Positions 62,377-64,000 of a DNA stretch of 64,000 nt are shown piece after piece; position 1 is the first letter of the stretch; each line of letters begins with the position of its first letter. Both the position numbers and the translations under genes were made by a program. The stretch is from NCBI GenBank assembly GCA_028819075.1, contig JAPPMM010000037.1, positions 1 through 64,000 of the forward strand. Reading direction: 5' to 3'. Under the pieces are notes generated by a model. That model was given only the letters and a program-made list of their open reading frames with translations. It did no database searches and was not told the DNA's origin. Source of the DNA: Gammaproteobacteria bacterium. Its GTDB lineage: Bacteria > Gemmatimonadota > Gemmatimonadetes > Longimicrobiales > Gaopeijiaceae.

Positions 62377-64000
62377 ATGCCCGTTCCAGCTCTCGCCTGG
62401 GTTCTCGCCCCAAGCCTTTGGTTCTTCGCGCCGGCAGAGACCGAACTCGCCCCCCTGAGTTTCGCGCGCGCGACCGTGTCGGGCCGGATCACCGATGCCG
62501 GCACCGGCGAGTCCCTGACCGGCGCCCGCGTGTTCATCTCGGGCCAGACGACCTCCGTCCTCTCCGGCGACGGGGGCGAGTACAGCTTCATCCTTCCGGG
62601 CGATGGCTGGGACGGACGCGAGGTGGAGGTGCGCGCCGAGATGCCGGGGTATCAGAGCCTGGAGCGCACCGTTCGCATCTCGGGCCCGGCCACCCGCGTC
62701 GATCTGGCGATGACTCCGGGCGCCGACATGACGTTCGTGCATGAAATGCGGATCGCACCGTCCGGACAACCTGCTCCACCGCCGCCCTCGGGCCAGCCGG
62801 CGGTACGGGAAGCGGTTGGCGTCGACGCCGCGAGACGGGTCTCCGGCGCGGGATTCGCACCCGTCGCGGCGGACGCGGGTCCCGTCCGGCCTCCCCGGCC
62901 GCCCTTCAACACCGAATCCTACACCCACATCGAGGAAGCGGACTTCCTGGGCGTTGAAGACAATCCCCTGTCCACCTTCGCGATCGATGTCGACCGGGCG
63001 TCGTACGCCAACATGCGGCGCTTCATCGAGAGGGGAATGCGTCCCCCCATCGACGCCATCCGCATCGAAGAACTGGTCAACTACTTCACCTACGACTACC
63101 CGTCGCCCAGGGGCGCCCACCCCTTCTCGCTCACCACCGAAGTCGGCACGGCGCCGTGGCAGCCGGCGCACAGGCTGCTGCGCATTGGAATCCAGGGCCG
63201 GGACATCGCCAGTGAAGATCTGCCTGCGAGCAACCTCGTCTTCCTGATCGACGTGTCCGGGTCGATGCAGCCGCCCGCGAAGCTCCCCCTGCTCAAGTCG
63301 TCCCTGCGCCTGCTGGTCGCGCAGATGAGGCCCGGCGACCGGGTCGCGATCGTGGTGTACGCCGGCCAGGCCGGGCTCGCCCTGCCTCCCACCTCCGGGG
63401 AGAACAGGAGCGAGATTCTGTTCGCGATCGACAGGCTGGAGGCGGGCGGCTCCACTGCCGGTGGCGCCGGACTGCGGCTCGCCTACGAGGTGGCGCGCGA
63501 GAACTTCAACGGGGAAGGGAACAACCGGGTGATCCTCGCCAGCGACGGCGACTTCAACGTGGGACCGTCCAGCGACGCGGAGATGATTCGCCTCATCGAA
63601 AAGGAGCGCGAATCAGGCGTCTTCCTCTCCGTGCTGGGCTTCGGCACCGGAAACCTGCAGGACTCGAAGATGGAGCAGCTGGCCAACCACGGGAACGGCA
63701 GCTACGCCTACATCGACGGCGAGCGCGAGGCGGCCAAGGTCCTGGTGAGCGAGTTCGCCGGCACCCTCTTCACCATCGCGAAGGACGTGAAGGTGCAGGT
63801 CGAGTTCAATCCCCGCGAGGTGCAGGCGTACCGGCTCATCGGCTACGAGAACCGTGCGTTGCGCGCGGAGGATTTTGCGGATGATCGCAAGGATGCCGGG
63901 GAACTCGGGGCGGGTCATACCGTCACCGCACTCTACGAGATCGTACCGTCCGGCATCGACGGCCCTGATGTGGCGGATACGCCCCCGCTGCGCTATCGCG
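62377..64000 (+). CDS. YfbK-like von Willebrand A protein, runs off the window
   Basis: At least 541 residues. It has a signal-like start, a carboxypeptidase-regulatory-like domain (residues about 30-115), a proline-rich linker, the VWA N-terminal domain ('LSTFAIDVDRASYANMRRF', 'IRIEELVNYFTYDYP') and a VWA domain with an intact MIDAS (DVSGSM, then ASDGDFNVG). It is related to E. coli YfbK. The ATG has GGAG six bases upstream. The frame stays open to the end of the sequence. Confidence 0.85.
   Translation, partial: MPVPALAWVLAPSLWFFAPAETELAPLSFARATVSGRITDAGTGESLTGARVFISGQTTSVLSGDGGEYSFILPGDGWDGREVEVRAEMPGYQSLERTVRISGPATRVDLAMTPGADMTFVHEMRIAPSGQPAPPPPSGQPAVREAVGVDAARRVSGAGFAPVAADAGPVRPPRPPFNTESYTHIEEADFLGVEDNPLSTFAIDVDRASYANMRRFIERGMRPPIDAIRIEELVNYFTYDYPSPRGAHPFSLTTEVGTAPWQPAHRLLRIGIQGRDIASEDLPASNLVFLIDVSGSMQPPAKLPLLKSSLRLLVAQMRPGDRVAIVVYAGQAGLALPPTSGENRSEILFAIDRLEAGGSTAGGAGLRLAYEVARENFNGEGNNRVILASDGDFNVGPSSDAEMIRLIEKERESGVFLSVLGFGTGNLQDSKMEQLANHGNGSYAYIDGEREAAKVLVSEFAGTLFTIAKDVKVQVEFNPREVQAYRLIGYENRALRAEDFADDRKDAGELGAGHTVTALYEIVPSGIDGPDVADTPPLRYR

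Overview
The window looks like a piece of a high-GC Gemmatimonadota-type genome, probably from a metagenome. I infer this from the mix of exported proteins: lipoproteins with bacterial Ig-like (Big_2) domains, a carboxypeptidase-regulatory/TonB (Oar-like) receptor, a tricorn-type S41 protease, BNR/VPS10-like and six-bladed propellers, and a Tat-exported SoxC-like enzyme. I saw no rRNA, tRNA or CRISPR array.

Region 1 (1-8.5 kb) is a degraded surface-protein locus on the minus strand. It holds a truncated leucine-rich-repeat lipoprotein, a frameshifted duplicate of an adhesin tail, and a 1769-residue adhesin-like ORF with no credible 5' end. A P4-type tyrosine integrase follows.

Region 2 (8.5-30.6 kb) is host-like and mostly encodes exported proteins. 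It has a lipoprotein with two HExxH metallopeptidase domains, a YVTN propeller, a BNR protein fused in frame to an Ig-like lipoprotein, and tiny membrane/coiled-coil proteins. It also has a SoxC-like molybdoenzyme with its cytochrome, a tricorn protease overlapping an MFS transporter, two six-bladed propellers and a TonB-dependent receptor.

Region 3 (31,640-50,101) is an integrative and mobilizable element of about 18.4 kb. It splits a DUF222-HNH endonuclease gene exactly at a 13-bp direct repeat (CGCCGGAACAGCG). Joining the two flanks restores the host reading frame. The right end carries a tyrosine integrase and a ColE1-like mobilization cassette (mobC, mobA, and mobB- and mobD-like genes nested inside mobA) with a strong oriT-like hairpin upstream. 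The cargo is the most interesting part: a phage-type polyvalent (LPD38-like) protein with a decayed second copy, a membrane J-domain protein, a membrane GrpE-like protein, an Hsp70, a kinase-AAA+ fusion, a TerB-like protein and a membrane protein with a degenerate J-like N-terminus. The two J-type proteins share a C-terminal two-cysteine domain predicted to lie outside the membrane. I read the set as a membrane-tethered Hsp70 machine with kinase/AAA+ input, possibly a conflict or stress-sensing system.

Region 4 (50.1-64 kb) returns to the host. It has the 5' half of the HNH gene, a patch of dispersed repeats, a 5'-truncated ba3-type cytochrome oxidase subunit I, a broken AbrB-like antitoxin beside a small membrane protein, an overlapping MBL-hydrolase/AddA-like/AddB-like operon, a sterol-desaturase-family protein, an AlkA/DNA-3-methyladenine glycosylase, and the start of a YfbK-like von Willebrand A protein that runs off the right edge.
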